The position numbers were made by a program, and so were the translations under genes. This document shows, one piece after another, positions 13,829 to 27,480 of a stretch of 64,000 bases of DNA. Source of the DNA: Eledone cirrhosa (taxonomy: Eukaryota; Mollusca; Cephalopoda; Octopoda; Eledonidae); NCBI GenBank assembly GCA_964016885.1, contig OZ024744.1, forward strand, positions 116,811,302-116,875,301, in the 5' to 3' direction. A model generated the notes under the pieces. The model was not told where the DNA came from, searched no databases, and was given only the letters and a program-made list of their open reading frames with translations. Each line of letters starts with the position of its first letter. Positions within the stretch are counted from its first letter, which is position 1.

Positions 13829-15865
13829 TGGAGCAATGTCACATATAATGTCTTGCTCAAGGACACAGTGAACTGGAGCAATGTGAAATAAAGTGTCTTG
13901 TTCAAGGACACAGTGAACTGGAGCAATGTGAAATAAAGTGTCTTGTTCAAGGACACAGTGAACTGGAGCAATGTGAAATAAAGTGTCTTGCTCAACGACA
14001 CAGTGGACTGGAGCAACGTGAAATAAAGTGTCTTGTTCAAGGTCACAGCGGACTGGAGCAACGTGAAATAAAGTATCTTGCTCAAAGACACGGTGGACTG
14101 GAGCAATGTGACATAAAGTGTCTTGCTCAAGGATGCGGTGGACTTGAGCAATGTAAAGTAAAGTGTCTTGTTCAAGTACACAGTGGACTGGAGCTGTGTG
14201 AAATAAAATGTCTTGCTCAAGGAGACAGTGGACTGGAGCAACGTGAAATAAAGTGACTTGTTCAAGGACACAGTGGACTGGAGCAATGTAAAATAAAGTG
14301 TCTTGCTCAAGGACAAAGAGGACTGGAGCAATGTGAACTAAAGTGTCTCGCTCAAGGACATAATGTACTGGAGTAACATGAAATAAAGTGTCTTGCTGAA
14401 GGAAACAGTTGACTGGAGCAACATGAAATAAAGTGTCTTGCTCAAGGACACAGTGGAGTGGAGCAATGTGAAATAAAGTGTCCTGCTCAAGGCCACCCTC
14501 GACTGGAGCAATGTGAAATAAAGTGTCTTGCTCAAGGACAGGGTGGACTGGAGCAAAGTGAAATAAAGTGTCTTGTTCAATTACACAGTGGACTGGAGCA
14601 ATGTGAAATAAAGTGTCTTACTCAAGGACACCCTGGACTGGAGCAATGTGAAATAAACTATCTTGCTCAAGGACACAGTGGACTGGAGCAATGTAAAATA
14701 AAGTGTCTTGCTCAAGGACACGGTGGACTGGAGCAATGCGACATAAAGTGTCTTGCTCAAAGACTATCTGGACTGAAGCAACGTGAAATAAAGTGTCTTG
14801 CTCAACGACACCCTGGACTGAAGCAACATGAAATAAAGTGTCTTGCTCAAGGACACAGTGGACTGGAGCAATGTGAAATAAAGTGTCTTGTTGAAGGACA
14901 CAGTGGACTGGAGCAATGTGAAATAGAGTCTCCTGCTCAAGGACAGGGTGGACTGGAGTAAAGTGAAATAAAGTGTCTTGTTCAATTACACAGTGGACTG
15001 GAGCAATGTGACATAAAGTGTCTTGCTCAAGGTCACAATGGACTGGAGAAATTTGAAGTAAAGTGTCTTGTTTAAGGACACAGTGAACTGGAGCAACATG
15101 AAATAAAGTGTCCTGCTCAAGGACACCCTGGACTGGAGCAATGTGAAATAAAGTGTCTTGCTGAAGGACAAAGTGGACTGGAGCAATGTGAAATAAAGTG
15201 TCTTGTTCAAGGACACAGTGAACTGGAGCAATGTGAAATAAAGTGTCTTGCTCAACGACACAGTGGACTGGAGCAACGTGAAATAAAGTGTCTTGTTCAA
15301 GGTCACAGCGGACTGGAGCAACATGAAATAAAGTATCTTGCTCAAGGACGCGGTGGACTTGAGCAATGTAAAGTAAAGTGTCTTGTTCAAGTACACAGTG
15401 GACTGGAGCTGTGTGAAATAAAGTGTCTTGCTCAAGGACACAGTGGACTGTGGCAATCTGATATAAAATGTCTTCCTCAAGGAGACAGTGGACTGGAGCA
15501 ATCTGATATAAAATGTCTTGCTCAAGGAGACAGCGTACTTGAGCAATGTGAAATAAAATGTCTTCCTCAAGGACAACCTAATCTGGAGCAACGTGAAATA
15601 AAGTGTCTTGTTCAAGGACACCCTGGACTGGAGCAACATGAAATAAAGTGTCTTGCTCAAGAACACAGTGGACTGGAGCAATGTGAAATAAAGTGTCTTG
15701 CTCAAGGACACTAGACTACAGCACCGTGAAATAAAGTGTCTTGCTCAAGGTCACAGTGGACTGGAGCAAAGTGAAATAAAGTGTCTTGCTCAAGGAGACA
15801 GTGGACTGGAGCAATGTAAAATAAAGTGTCTTGCTCAAGGACACAGTGGACTGGAGCAATGTGAA

Positions 15866-17344
15866 TTAATGTGTCCTCTTCAAGTACACAGTGGACTGGA
15901 GCAATGTGAAATAAAGTGTCTTGCTCAAGGACACAGTGGTATGGAGCAATGTGACATGAAGTGTTATGCCCAAGGACACAGTGGACTGGAGCAATGTGAA
16001 ATAATGTGTCTTGCTCAAGGACAGGGTGGACTGGAGCAATGTGACATGAAGTGTTATGCCCAAGGACACAGTGGACTGGAGCAATGTGAAATAAACATTC
16101 TTGTTCAAGTATACAGTGGACTGGAGCAATGTGAAATAAAGTGTCTTGCTCAAGGACACAGTGGACTGGGGAAACGTGAAATAAAGTGTCTTGCTCAATG
16201 TCACAGTGGACTGGAGCAATGTGACATATAATGACTTGCTCAAGGACACAGTGAACTGGAGCAATGTGACATAAAGTGTCTTGCTCAACGACACAGTGAA
16301 CTGGAGCAACATGAAATAAAGTGTCCTGCTCAAGGACACCCTGGACTGGAGCAATGTGAAATAAAGTGTCTTGTTCAAGGACACAGTGGACTGGAGCAAT
16401 GTGACATAAAGTGTCTTGCTCAAGGACACAGTGGAGTGGAGCAACGTGAAATAAAGTGTCCTGCTCAAGAACACCCTGGACTCGAGCAATGGGAAATAAA
16501 ATGTCTTCCTCAAGGACAACCTAATCTGGAGCAACGTGAAATAAAGTGTCTTGTTCAAGGACACCCTGGACTGGAGCAACATGAAATAAAGTGTCTTGCT
16601 CAAGAACACAGTGGACTGGAGCAATGTGAAATAAAGTGTCTTGCTCAAGGACAGGGTGGACTGGAGCAATGTGACATGAAGTGTTATGCCCAAGGACACA
16701 GTGGACTGGAGCAATGTGAAATAAAGTGTCTTGCTAGAGGACACAGTGGACTGGAGTATTGTGAAATAAACATTCTTGTTCAAGTATACAGTGGACTGGA
16801 GCAATGTGAAATAAAGTGTCTTGCTCAAGGACACAGTGGACTGGGGCAACGTGAAATAAAGTGTCTTGCTCAATGTCACAGTGGACTGGAGCAATGTGAC
16901 ATATAATGTCTTGCTCAAGGACACAGTGAACTGGAGCAATGTGAAATAAAGTGTCTTGCTCAACGACACAGTGGACTGGAGCAACGTGAAATAAAGTGTC
17001 TTGTTCAAGGTCACAGCGGACTGGAGCAACGTGAAATAAAGTATCTTGCTCAAAGGCACGGTGGACTGGAGCAATGTGACATAAAGTGTCTTGCTCAAGG
17101 ACGCGCTGGACTTGAGGAATGTAAAGTAAAGTGTCTTGTTCAAGTACACAGTGGACTGGAGCTGTGTGAAATAAAGTGTCTTGCTCAAGGACACAGTGGA
17201 CTGTGGCAATCTGATATAAAATGTATTGCTCAAGGAGACAGTGGACTGGAGCAATGTGAAATAAAATGTCTTGCTCAAGGAGACAGTGGACTGAAGCAAT
17301 GTGAAATAAAGTGTCTTATTCAAGGACACAGTAGACTGGAGCAA
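15866..17344 (-). other. 492-codon open frame inside the satellite (not called a gene)
   Basis: This is one of the two longest open frames in the array; an identical one lies at 22729-24207 in the duplicated block. The translation is a chain of 15-residue units of the LSKTLYFTLLQSTVS type with no other domain, no signal peptide and no non-repeat start region. Opposite-strand frames over the same bases are also open. It is best explained by a stop-free monomer of 15 codons. A transcript or codon-phase-biased substitutions would be needed before calling it a gene. Confidence 0.8.
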
Positions 17345-19906
17345 TGTGACTCAAAGTGTCATGTTCAAGGACACAGTGGACTGGAGCAATGTGAAATAAA
17401 GTGACTTGTTCAAGTACACAGTGGACTGGACAAATGTAAAATAAAGTGTCTTGCTCAAGGACACAGTGGACTGTGGCAATCTGATATAAAATGTCTTGCT
17501 CAAGGAGACAGTGGACTTGAGCAATGTGAAATAAAATGTCTTCCTCAAGGACAACCTAATCTGGAGCAACGTGAAATAAAGTATCTTGTTCAAGGACACC
17601 CTGGACTGGAACAACATGAAATAAAGTGTCTTGCTCAAGAACACAGTGGACTGGAGCAATGTGAAATAAAGTGTCTTGCTCAAGGACACTAGACTACAGC
17701 ACCGTGAAATAAAGTGTCTTGCTCAAGGTCACAGTGGACTGGAGCAAAGTGAAATAAAGTGTCTTGCTCAAGGAGACAGTGGACTGGAGCAATGTAAAAT
17801 AAAATGTCTTGCTCAAGGACACAGTGGACTGGAGCAATGTGAAATAAAGTGTTTTCCTCAAGGACAACCTAATCTGGAGCAACGTGAAATAAAGTGTCTT
17901 GTTCAAGGACACCCTGGACTGGAGCAACATGAAATAAAGTGTCTTGCTCAAGAACACAGTGGACTGGAGCAATGTGAAATAAAGTGTCTTGCTCAAGGAC
18001 ACAGTGGCCTGGAGCAATGTGAATTAATGTGCCCTCTTCAAGTACACAGTGGACTGGAGCAATGTGAAATAAAATGTCTTGCTCAAGGACACAGTGGTAT
18101 GGAGCAATGTGACATGAAGTGTTATGCCCAAGGACACAGTGGACTGGAGCAATGTGATATAAAGTTTCTTGCTCAAGGACACAGTGGACTGGAGCAACGT
18201 GAAATAAACATTCTTGTTCAAGTATACAGTGGACTGGAGCAATGTGAAATAAAGTGTCTTGCTCAAGGACACAGTGGACTGGGGCAACCTGAAATAAAGT
18301 GTCTTGCTCAATGTCACAGTGGACTGGAGCAATGTCACATATAATGTCTTGCTCAAGGACACAGTGAACTGGAGCAATGTGAAATAAAGTGTCTTGCTCA
18401 ACGACACAGTGGACTGGAGCAACGTGAAATAAAGTGTCTTGTTCAAGGTCACAGCGGACTGGAGCAACGTGAAATAAAGTGTCTTGCTCAAAGATACGGT
18501 GGACTGGAGCAATGTGACATAAAGTGTCTTGCTCAAGGACGCGCTGGACTTGAGGAATGTAAAGTAAAGTGTATTGTTCAAGTACACAGTGGACTGGAGC
18601 TGTGTGAAATAAAGTGTCTTGCTCAAGGACACAGTGGACTGTGGCAATCTGATATAAAATGTATTGCTCAAGGAGACAGTGGACTGGAGCAATCTGATAT
18701 AAAATGTCTTGCTCAAGGAGACAGTGGTCTGGAGCAATGTGAAATAAAATATCTTGCTCAAGGAGACAGTGGACTGAAGCAATGTGAAATAAAGTGTCTT
18801 ATTCAAGGACACAGTAGACTGGAGCAATGTGACTCAAAGTGTCTTGTTCAAGGAGACAGTGGACTGGAGCAATGTGAAATAAAGTGTCTTGCTCAAAGAC
18901 ACAGTGTACTGGAGCAACGTGAAATAAAGTGTCTTGTTCAAGGACACAGTGGACTGGAGCAACGTGAAATAAAGTGACTTGTTCAAGGACACAGTGGACT
19001 GGAGAAATGTAAAATAAAGTGTCTTGCTCAAGGACACAGTGGACTGGAGCAATGTGAACTAAAGTGTCTCGCTCAAGGACATTATGGACTGGAGTAACAT
19101 GAAATAAAGTGTCTTGCTGAAGGAAACAGTTGACTGGAGCAACATGAAATAAAGTGTCTTGCTCAAGGACACAGTGGAGTGGAGCAATGTGAAATAAAGT
19201 GTCCTGCTCAAGGCCACCCTGGACTGGAGCAATGTGAAATAAAGTGTCTTGCTCAAGGACAGGGAGGACTGGAGCAAAGTGAAATAAAGTGTCTTGTTCA
19301 ATTACACAGTGGACTGGAGCAATGTGACATAAAGTGTCTTGCTCAAGGACGCGGTGGACTTGAGCAATGTAAAGTAAAGTGTCTTGTTCAAGTACACAGT
19401 GGACTGGGGGCAACGTGAAATAAAGTGTCTTGCTCAAGGACAGGGTGGACTGGAGCAAAGTGAAATAAAGTGTCTTGTTCAATTACACAGTGGACTGGAG
19501 CAATGTGAAATAAAGTGTCTTATACAAGGACACAGTAGACTGGAGCAATGTGAAATAAAGTGTCTTGCTCAAGGACACCCTGGACTGGATCAATGTGAAA
19601 TAAAGTATCTTATTCAAGGACACAGTGGACTGGAGCAATGAGAAATAAAGTGTCTTATTCAAGGACACAATGGACTGGAGCTCTGTGACTCAAAGTGTCT
19701 TGCTCAATGTCACAGTGAACTGGAGCAATGTGAAATAAAATGTCTTGCTCAAGGACACAGTGGACTGGAGCAACATGAAATAAAGTGTCTTGCTCAAGAA
19801 CACAGTGGACGGGAGCAACATGAAATAAAGTGTCTTGCTCAAGGACACAGTACACTGGAGCCACGTGAAATAAAGTGTTTTGCTGAAGGACACAGTAGAC
19901 TGGAGC

Positions 19907-22900
19907 AATGTGAAATAAAGTGTCTTGCTCAAGGACACTAGACTACAGCACCGTGAAATAAAGTGTCTTGCTCAAGGTCACAGTGGACTGGAGCAAAGTG
20001 AAATAAAGTGTCTTGCTCAAGGAGACAGCGGACTGGAGCAATGTAAAATAAAGTGTCTTGCTCAAGGACACAGTGGACTGGAGCAATGTGAATTAATGTG
20101 TCCTCTTCAAGTACACAGTGGACTGGAGCAATGTGAAATAAAGTGTCTTGCTCAAGGACACAGTGGTATGGAGCAATGTGACATGAAGTGTTATGCCCTA
20201 GGACACAGTGGACTGGAGCAATGTGAAATAAAGTGTCTTGCTCAAGGACACAGTGGTATGGAGCAATGTGATATGAAGTGTTATGCCCTAGGACACAGTG
20301 GACTGGAGCAATGTGAAATAAAGTGTCTTGCTCAAGGACACAGTGGACTGGAGCAATGTGAAATAAACATTCTTGTTCAAGTATACAGTGGACTGGAGCA
20401 ATGTGAAATAAAGTGTCTTGCTCAAGGACACAGTGGACTGGGGCAACGTGAAATAAAGTGTCTTGCTCAATGTCACAGTGGACTGGAGCAATGTCACATA
20501 TAATTGTTTCTACTTTTGGCACAAGGCCAGCAATTACCCAGTGCATTACTGGTACTTTATTTTATCGACCCCGTAAGGATGAAAGGCAAAGTCAACCTCG
20601 GCGGGATTTGAACTCAGATCGTAAAGGGACGTAACTATGCTGGAAAGCATGGCGTCCGACCCTCTACTGATACTGCCAATCCACCGCCATGTGGAGCAAT
20701 GTCACATATAATGTCTTGCTCAAGGACACAGTGAACTGGAGCAATGTGAAATAAAGTGTCTTGTTCAAGGACACAGTGAACTGGAGCAATGTGAAATAAA
20801 GTGTCTTGTTCAAGGACACAGTGAACTGGAGCAATGTGAAATAAAGTGTCTTGCTCAACGACACAGTGGACTGGAGCAACGTGAAATAAAGTGTCTTGTT
20901 CAAGGTCACAGCGGACTGGAGCAACGTGAAATAAAGTATCTTGCTCAAAGACACGGTGGACTGGAGCAATGTGACATAAAGTGTCTTGCTCAAGGATGCG
21001 GTGGACTTGAGCAATGTAAAGTAAAGTGTCTTGTTCAAGTACACAGTGGACTGGAGCTGTGTGAAATAAAATGTCTTGCTCAAGGAGACAGTGGACTGGA
21101 GCAACGTGAAATAAAGTGACTTGTTCAAGGACACAGTGGACTGGAGCAATGTAAAATAAAGTGTCTTGCTCAAGGACAAAGAGGACTGGAGCAATGTGAA
21201 CTAAAGTGTCTCGCTCAAGGACATAATGTACTGGAGTAACATGAAATAAAGTGTCTTGCTGAAGGAAACAGTTGACTGGAGCAACATGAAATAAAGTGTC
21301 TTGCTCAAGGACACAGTGGAGTGGAGCAATGTGAAATAAAGTGTCCTGCTCAAGGCCACCCTCGACTGGAGCAATGTGAAATAAAGTGTCTTGCTCAAGG
21401 ACAGGGTGGACTGGAGCAAAGTGAAATAAAGTGTCTTGTTCAATTACACAGTGGACTGGAGCAATGTGAAATAAAGTGTCTTACTCAAGGACACCCTGGA
21501 CTGGAGCAATGTGAAATAAACTATCTTGCTCAAGGACACAGTGGACTGGAGCAATGTAAAATAAAGTGTCTTGCTCAAGGACACGGTGGACTGGAGCAAT
21601 GCGACATAAAGTGTCTTGCTCAAAGACTATCTGGACTGAAGCAACGTGAAATAAAGTGTCTTGCTCAACGACACCCTGGACTGAAGCAACATGAAATAAA
21701 GTGTCTTGCTCAAGGACACAGTGGACTGGAGCAATGTGAAATAAAGTGTCTTGTTGAAGGACACAGTGGACTGGAGCAATGTGAAATAGAGTCTCCTGCT
21801 CAAGGACAGGGTGGACTGGAGTAAAGTGAAATAAAGTGTCTTGTTCAATTACACAGTGGACTGGAGCAATGTGACATAAAGTGTCTTGCTCAAGGTCACA
21901 ATGGACTGGAGAAATTTGAAGTAAAGTGTCTTGTTTAAGGACACAGTGAACTGGAGCAACATGAAATAAAGTGTCCTGCTCAAGGACACCCTGGACTGGA
22001 GCAATGTGAAATAAAGTGTCTTGCTGAAGGACAAAGTGGACTGGAGCAATGTGAAATAAAGTGTCTTGTTCAAGGACACAGTGAACTGGAGCAATGTGAA
22101 ATAAAGTGTCTTGCTCAACGACACAGTGGACTGGAGCAACGTGAAATAAAGTGTCTTGTTCAAGGTCACAGCGGACTGGAGCAACATGAAATAAAGTATC
22201 TTGCTCAAGGACGCGGTGGACTTGAGCAATGTAAAGTAAAGTGTCTTGTTCAAGTACACAGTGGACTGGAGCTGTGTGAAATAAAGTGTCTTGCTCAAGG
22301 ACACAGTGGACTGTGGCAATCTGATATAAAATGTCTTCCTCAAGGAGACAGTGGACTGGAGCAATCTGATATAAAATGTCTTGCTCAAGGAGACAGCGTA
22401 CTTGAGCAATGTGAAATAAAATGTCTTCCTCAAGGACAACCTAATCTGGAGCAACGTGAAATAAAGTGTCTTGTTCAAGGACACCCTGGACTGGAGCAAC
22501 ATGAAATAAAGTGTCTTGCTCAAGAACACAGTGGACTGGAGCAATGTGAAATAAAGTGTCTTGCTCAAGGACACTAGACTACAGCACCGTGAAATAAAGT
22601 GTCTTGCTCAAGGTCACAGTGGACTGGAGCAAAGTGAAATAAAGTGTCTTGCTCAAGGAGACAGTGGACTGGAGCAATGTAAAATAAAGTGTCTTGCTCA
22701 AGGACACAGTGGACTGGAGCAATGTGAATTAATGTGTCCTCTTCAAGTACACAGTGGACTGGAGCAATGTGAAATAAAGTGTCTTGCTCAAGGACACAGT
22801 GGTATGGAGCAATGTGACATGAAGTGTTATGCCCAAGGACACAGTGGACTGGAGCAATGTGAAATAATGTGTCTTGCTCAAGGACAGGGTGGACTGGAGC

Positions 22901-25900
22901 AATGTGACATGAAGTGTTATGCCCAAGGACACAGTGGACTGGAGCAATGTGAAATAAACATTCTTGTTCAAGTATACAGTGGACTGGAGCAATGTGAAAT
23001 AAAGTGTCTTGCTCAAGGACACAGTGGACTGGGGAAACGTGAAATAAAGTGTCTTGCTCAATGTCACAGTGGACTGGAGCAATGTGACATATAATGACTT
23101 GCTCAAGGACACAGTGAACTGGAGCAATGTGACATAAAGTGTCTTGCTCAACGACACAGTGAACTGGAGCAACATGAAATAAAGTGTCCTGCTCAAGGAC
23201 ACCCTGGACTGGAGCAATGTGAAATAAAGTGTCTTGTTCAAGGACACAGTGGACTGGAGCAATGTGACATAAAGTGTCTTGCTCAAGGACACAGTGGAGT
23301 GGAGCAACGTGAAATAAAGTGTCCTGCTCAAGAACACCCTGGACTCGAGCAATGGGAAATAAAATGTCTTCCTCAAGGACAACCTAATCTGGAGCAACGT
23401 GAAATAAAGTGTCTTGTTCAAGGACACCCTGGACTGGAGCAACATGAAATAAAGTGTCTTGCTCAAGAACACAGTGGACTGGAGCAATGTGAAATAAAGT
23501 GTCTTGCTCAAGGACAGGGTGGACTGGAGCAATGTGACATGAAGTGTTATGCCCAAGGACACAGTGGACTGGAGCAATGTGAAATAAAGTGTCTTGCTAG
23601 AGGACACAGTGGACTGGAGTATTGTGAAATAAACATTCTTGTTCAAGTATACAGTGGACTGGAGCAATGTGAAATAAAGTGTCTTGCTCAAGGACACAGT
23701 GGACTGGGGCAACGTGAAATAAAGTGTCTTGCTCAATGTCACAGTGGACTGGAGCAATGTGACATATAATGTCTTGCTCAAGGACACAGTGAACTGGAGC
23801 AATGTGAAATAAAGTGTCTTGCTCAACGACACAGTGGACTGGAGCAACGTGAAATAAAGTGTCTTGTTCAAGGTCACAGCGGACTGGAGCAACGTGAAAT
23901 AAAGTATCTTGCTCAAAGGCACGGTGGACTGGAGCAATGTGACATAAAGTGTCTTGCTCAAGGACGCGCTGGACTTGAGGAATGTAAAGTAAAGTGTCTT
24001 GTTCAAGTACACAGTGGACTGGAGCTGTGTGAAATAAAGTGTCTTGCTCAAGGACACAGTGGACTGTGGCAATCTGATATAAAATGTATTGCTCAAGGAG
24101 ACAGTGGACTGGAGCAATGTGAAATAAAATGTCTTGCTCAAGGAGACAGTGGACTGAAGCAATGTGAAATAAAGTGTCTTATTCAAGGACACAGTAGACT
24201 GGAGCAATGTGACTCAAAGTGTCATGTTCAAGGACACAGTGGACTGGAGCAATGTGAAATAAAGTGACTTGTTCAAGTACACAGTGGACTGGACAAATGT
24301 AAAATAAAGTGTCTTGCTCAAGGACACAGTGGACTGTGGCAATCTGATATAAAATGTCTTGCTCAAGGAGACAGTGGACTTGAGCAATGTGAAATAAAAT
24401 GTCTTCCTCAAGGACAACCTAATCTGGAGCAACGTGAAATAAAGTATCTTGTTCAAGGACACCCTGGACTGGAACAACATGAAATAAAGTGTCTTGCTCA
24501 AGAACACAGTGGACTGGAGCAATGTGAAATAAAGTGTCTTGCTCAAGGACACTAGACTACAGCACCGTGAAATAAAGTGTCTTGCTCAAGGTCACAGTGG
24601 ACTGGAGCAAAGTGAAATAAAGTGTCTTGCTCAAGGAGACAGTGGACTGGAGCAATGTAAAATAAAATGTCTTGCTCAAGGACACAGTGGACTGGAGCAA
24701 TGTGAAATAAAGTGTTTTCCTCAAGGACAACCTAATCTGGAGCAACGTGAAATAAAGTGTCTTGTTCAAGGACACCCTGGACTGGAGCAACATGAAATAA
24801 AGTGTCTTGCTCAAGAACACAGTGGACTGGAGCAATGTGAAATAAAGTGTCTTGCTCAAGGACACAGTGGCCTGGAGCAATGTGAATTAATGTGCCCTCT
24901 TCAAGTACACAGTGGACTGGAGCAATGTGAAATAAAATGTCTTGCTCAAGGACACAGTGGTATGGAGCAATGTGACATGAAGTGTTATGCCCAAGGACAC
25001 AGTGGACTGGAGCAATGTGATATAAAGTTTCTTGCTCAAGGACACAGTGGACTGGAGCAACGTGAAATAAACATTCTTGTTCAAGTATACAGTGGACTGG
25101 AGCAATGTGAAATAAAGTGTCTTGCTCAAGGACACAGTGGACTGGGGCAACCTGAAATAAAGTGTCTTGCTCAATGTCACAGTGGACTGGAGCAATGTCA
25201 CATATAATGTCTTGCTCAAGGACACAGTGAACTGGAGCAATGTGAAATAAAGTGTCTTGCTCAACGACACAGTGGACTGGAGCAACGTGAAATAAAGTGT
25301 CTTGTTCAAGGTCACAGCGGACTGGAGCAACGTGAAATAAAGTGTCTTGCTCAAAGATACGGTGGACTGGAGCAATGTGACATAAAGTGTCTTGCTCAAG
25401 GACGCGCTGGACTTGAGGAATGTAAAGTAAAGTGTATTGTTCAAGTACACAGTGGACTGGAGCTGTGTGAAATAAAGTGTCTTGCTCAAGGACACAGTGG
25501 ACTGTGGCAATCTGATATAAAATGTATTGCTCAAGGAGACAGTGGACTGGAGCAATCTGATATAAAATGTCTTGCTCAAGGAGACAGTGGTCTGGAGCAA
25601 TGTGAAATAAAATATCTTGCTCAAGGAGACAGTGGACTGAAGCAATGTGAAATAAAGTGTCTTATTCAAGGACACAGTAGACTGGAGCAATGTGACTCAA
25701 AGTGTCTTGTTCAAGGAGACAGTGGACTGGAGCAATGTGAAATAAAGTGTCTTGCTCAAAGACACAGTGTACTGGAGCAACGTGAAATAAAGTGTCTTGT
25801 TCAAGGACACAGTGGACTGGAGCAACGTGAAATAAAGTGACTTGTTCAAGGACACAGTGGACTGGAGAAATGTAAAATAAAGTGTCTTGCTCAAGGACAC

Positions 25901-26784
25901 AGTGGACTGGAGCAATGTGAACTAAAGTGTCTCGCTCAAGGACATTATGGACTGGAGTAACATGAAATAAAGTGTCTTGCTGAAGGAAACAGTTGACTGG
26001 AGCAACATGAAATAAAGTGTCTTGCTCAAGGACACAGTGGAGTGGAGCAATGTGAAATAAAGTGTCCTGCTCAAGGCCACCCTGGACTGGAGCAATGTGA
26101 AATAAAGTGTCTTGCTCAAGGACAGGGAGGACTGGAGCAAAGTGAAATAAAGTGTCTTGTTCAATTACACAGTGGACTGGAGCAATGTGACATAAAGTGT
26201 CTTGCTCAAGGACGCGGTGGACTTGAGCAATGTAAAGTAAAGTGTCTTGTTCAAGTACACAGTGGACTGGGGGCAACGTGAAATAAAGTGTCTTGCTCAA
26301 GGACAGGGTGGACTGGAGCAAAGTGAAATAAAGTGTCTTGTTCAATTACACAGTGGACTGGAGCAATGTGAAATAAAGTGTCTTATACAAGGACACAGTA
26401 GACTGGAGCAATGTGAAATAAAGTGTCTTGCTCAAGGACACCCTGGACTGGATCAATGTGAAATAAAGTATCTTATTCAAGGACACAGTGGACTGGAGCA
26501 ATGAGAAATAAAGTGTCTTATTCAAGGACACAATGGACTGGAGCTCTGTGACTCAAAGTGTCTTGCTCAATGTCACAGTGAACTGGAGCAATGTGAAATA
26601 AAATGTCTTGCTCAAGGACACAGTGGACTGGAGCAACATGAAATAAAGTGTCTTGCTCAAGAACACAGTGGACGGGAGCAACATGAAATAAAGTGTCTTG
26701 CTCAAGGACACAGTACACTGGAGCCACGTGAAATAAAGTGTTTTGCTGAAGGACACAGTAGACTGGAGCAATGTGAAATAAAGT
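19907..26784. repeat. 6.9-kb higher-order block, copy 2
   Basis: This is the second copy of the block that starts at about 13044, at an offset of 6,863 bp. It shares the SINE insertion (20504-20691), so duplication followed the insertion. The overlap with copy 1 at 19907-19921 is one shared stretch of monomer. Confidence 0.9.
20504..20691 (-). mobile_element. tRNA-derived SINE, duplicated copy
   Basis: This appears identical to the SINE at 13641-13828 and has the same flanking 20-bp duplication, because it was copied with the 6,863-bp block. It is not an independent insertion. Confidence 0.93.
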
Positions 26785-27480
26785 ATCTTATTCAAGGACA
26801 CAGTGGACTGGAGCAATGTGAAATAAAGTATCTTATTCAAGGACACCCTGGACTGGATCAATGTGAAATAAAGTATCTTATTCAAGGAGACAGTGGACTG
26901 GAGCAATGAGAAATGAAGTGTCTTATTCAAGGACACAATGGACTGGAGCTATGTGACTCAAAGTGTCTTGCTCAATGTCACAGTGGACTGGAGCAATGTG
27001 ACATTAAGTGTCTTGCTCAAGGAAACAGTGGACTGGAGCAACGTGAAATAAAGTCTCTTACTCGAAGTCACAGTGAACTGGAGCAATGTGAAATAAAATG
27101 TCTTGCTCAAGGACACAGTGGACTGGAGCAACATGAAATAAAGTGTCTTGCTCAAGGACACAGTGGACTGGAGCAACATGAAATAAAGTATCTTGCTCAA
27201 GGACACAGTACACTGGAGCCACGTGAAATAAAGTGTTTTGCTGAAGGACACAGTAGACTGGAGCAATGTCAAATAAAGTGTCTTGCTCAAGGACACAGTG
27301 GAATGGAGCAATGTGAAATAAAGTGTCCTGGACAGGAGCAATGGGAAATAAAGTGTCTTACTCGAGAACACTGTGGACTGGAGCAATGTGAAATAAAGTG
27401 TCTCGTTCAAGGACACCCTGGACTGGAGCAACGTGAAATAAAGTGTCTTGCTCAAGAACACAGTGGACTGGAGCAATGTG
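24925..27480. repeat. 2.6-kb higher-order block, copy 1
   Basis: The succession of variant monomers here is repeated at 27476-30076, at an offset of 2,551 bp that becomes 2,596 bp after one extra 45-bp unit near 28270. A few substitutions separate the copies, for example around 27250 versus 29846, so this duplication is older than the 6.9-kb one, which it partly overlaps. Confidence 0.85.

Larger units (their letters stand above)
13044..19921. repeat. 6.9-kb higher-order block, copy 1
   Basis: This segment of the satellite recurs at an offset of 6,863 bp. Every stretch compared by eye matches exactly, including the embedded SINE, the irregular monomers and the positions of all interrupting stops. 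Upstream of about 13044 and downstream of 19921 the two copies diverge at once. Either a very recent unequal crossover or an assembly duplication would give this pattern. Confidence 0.9.
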
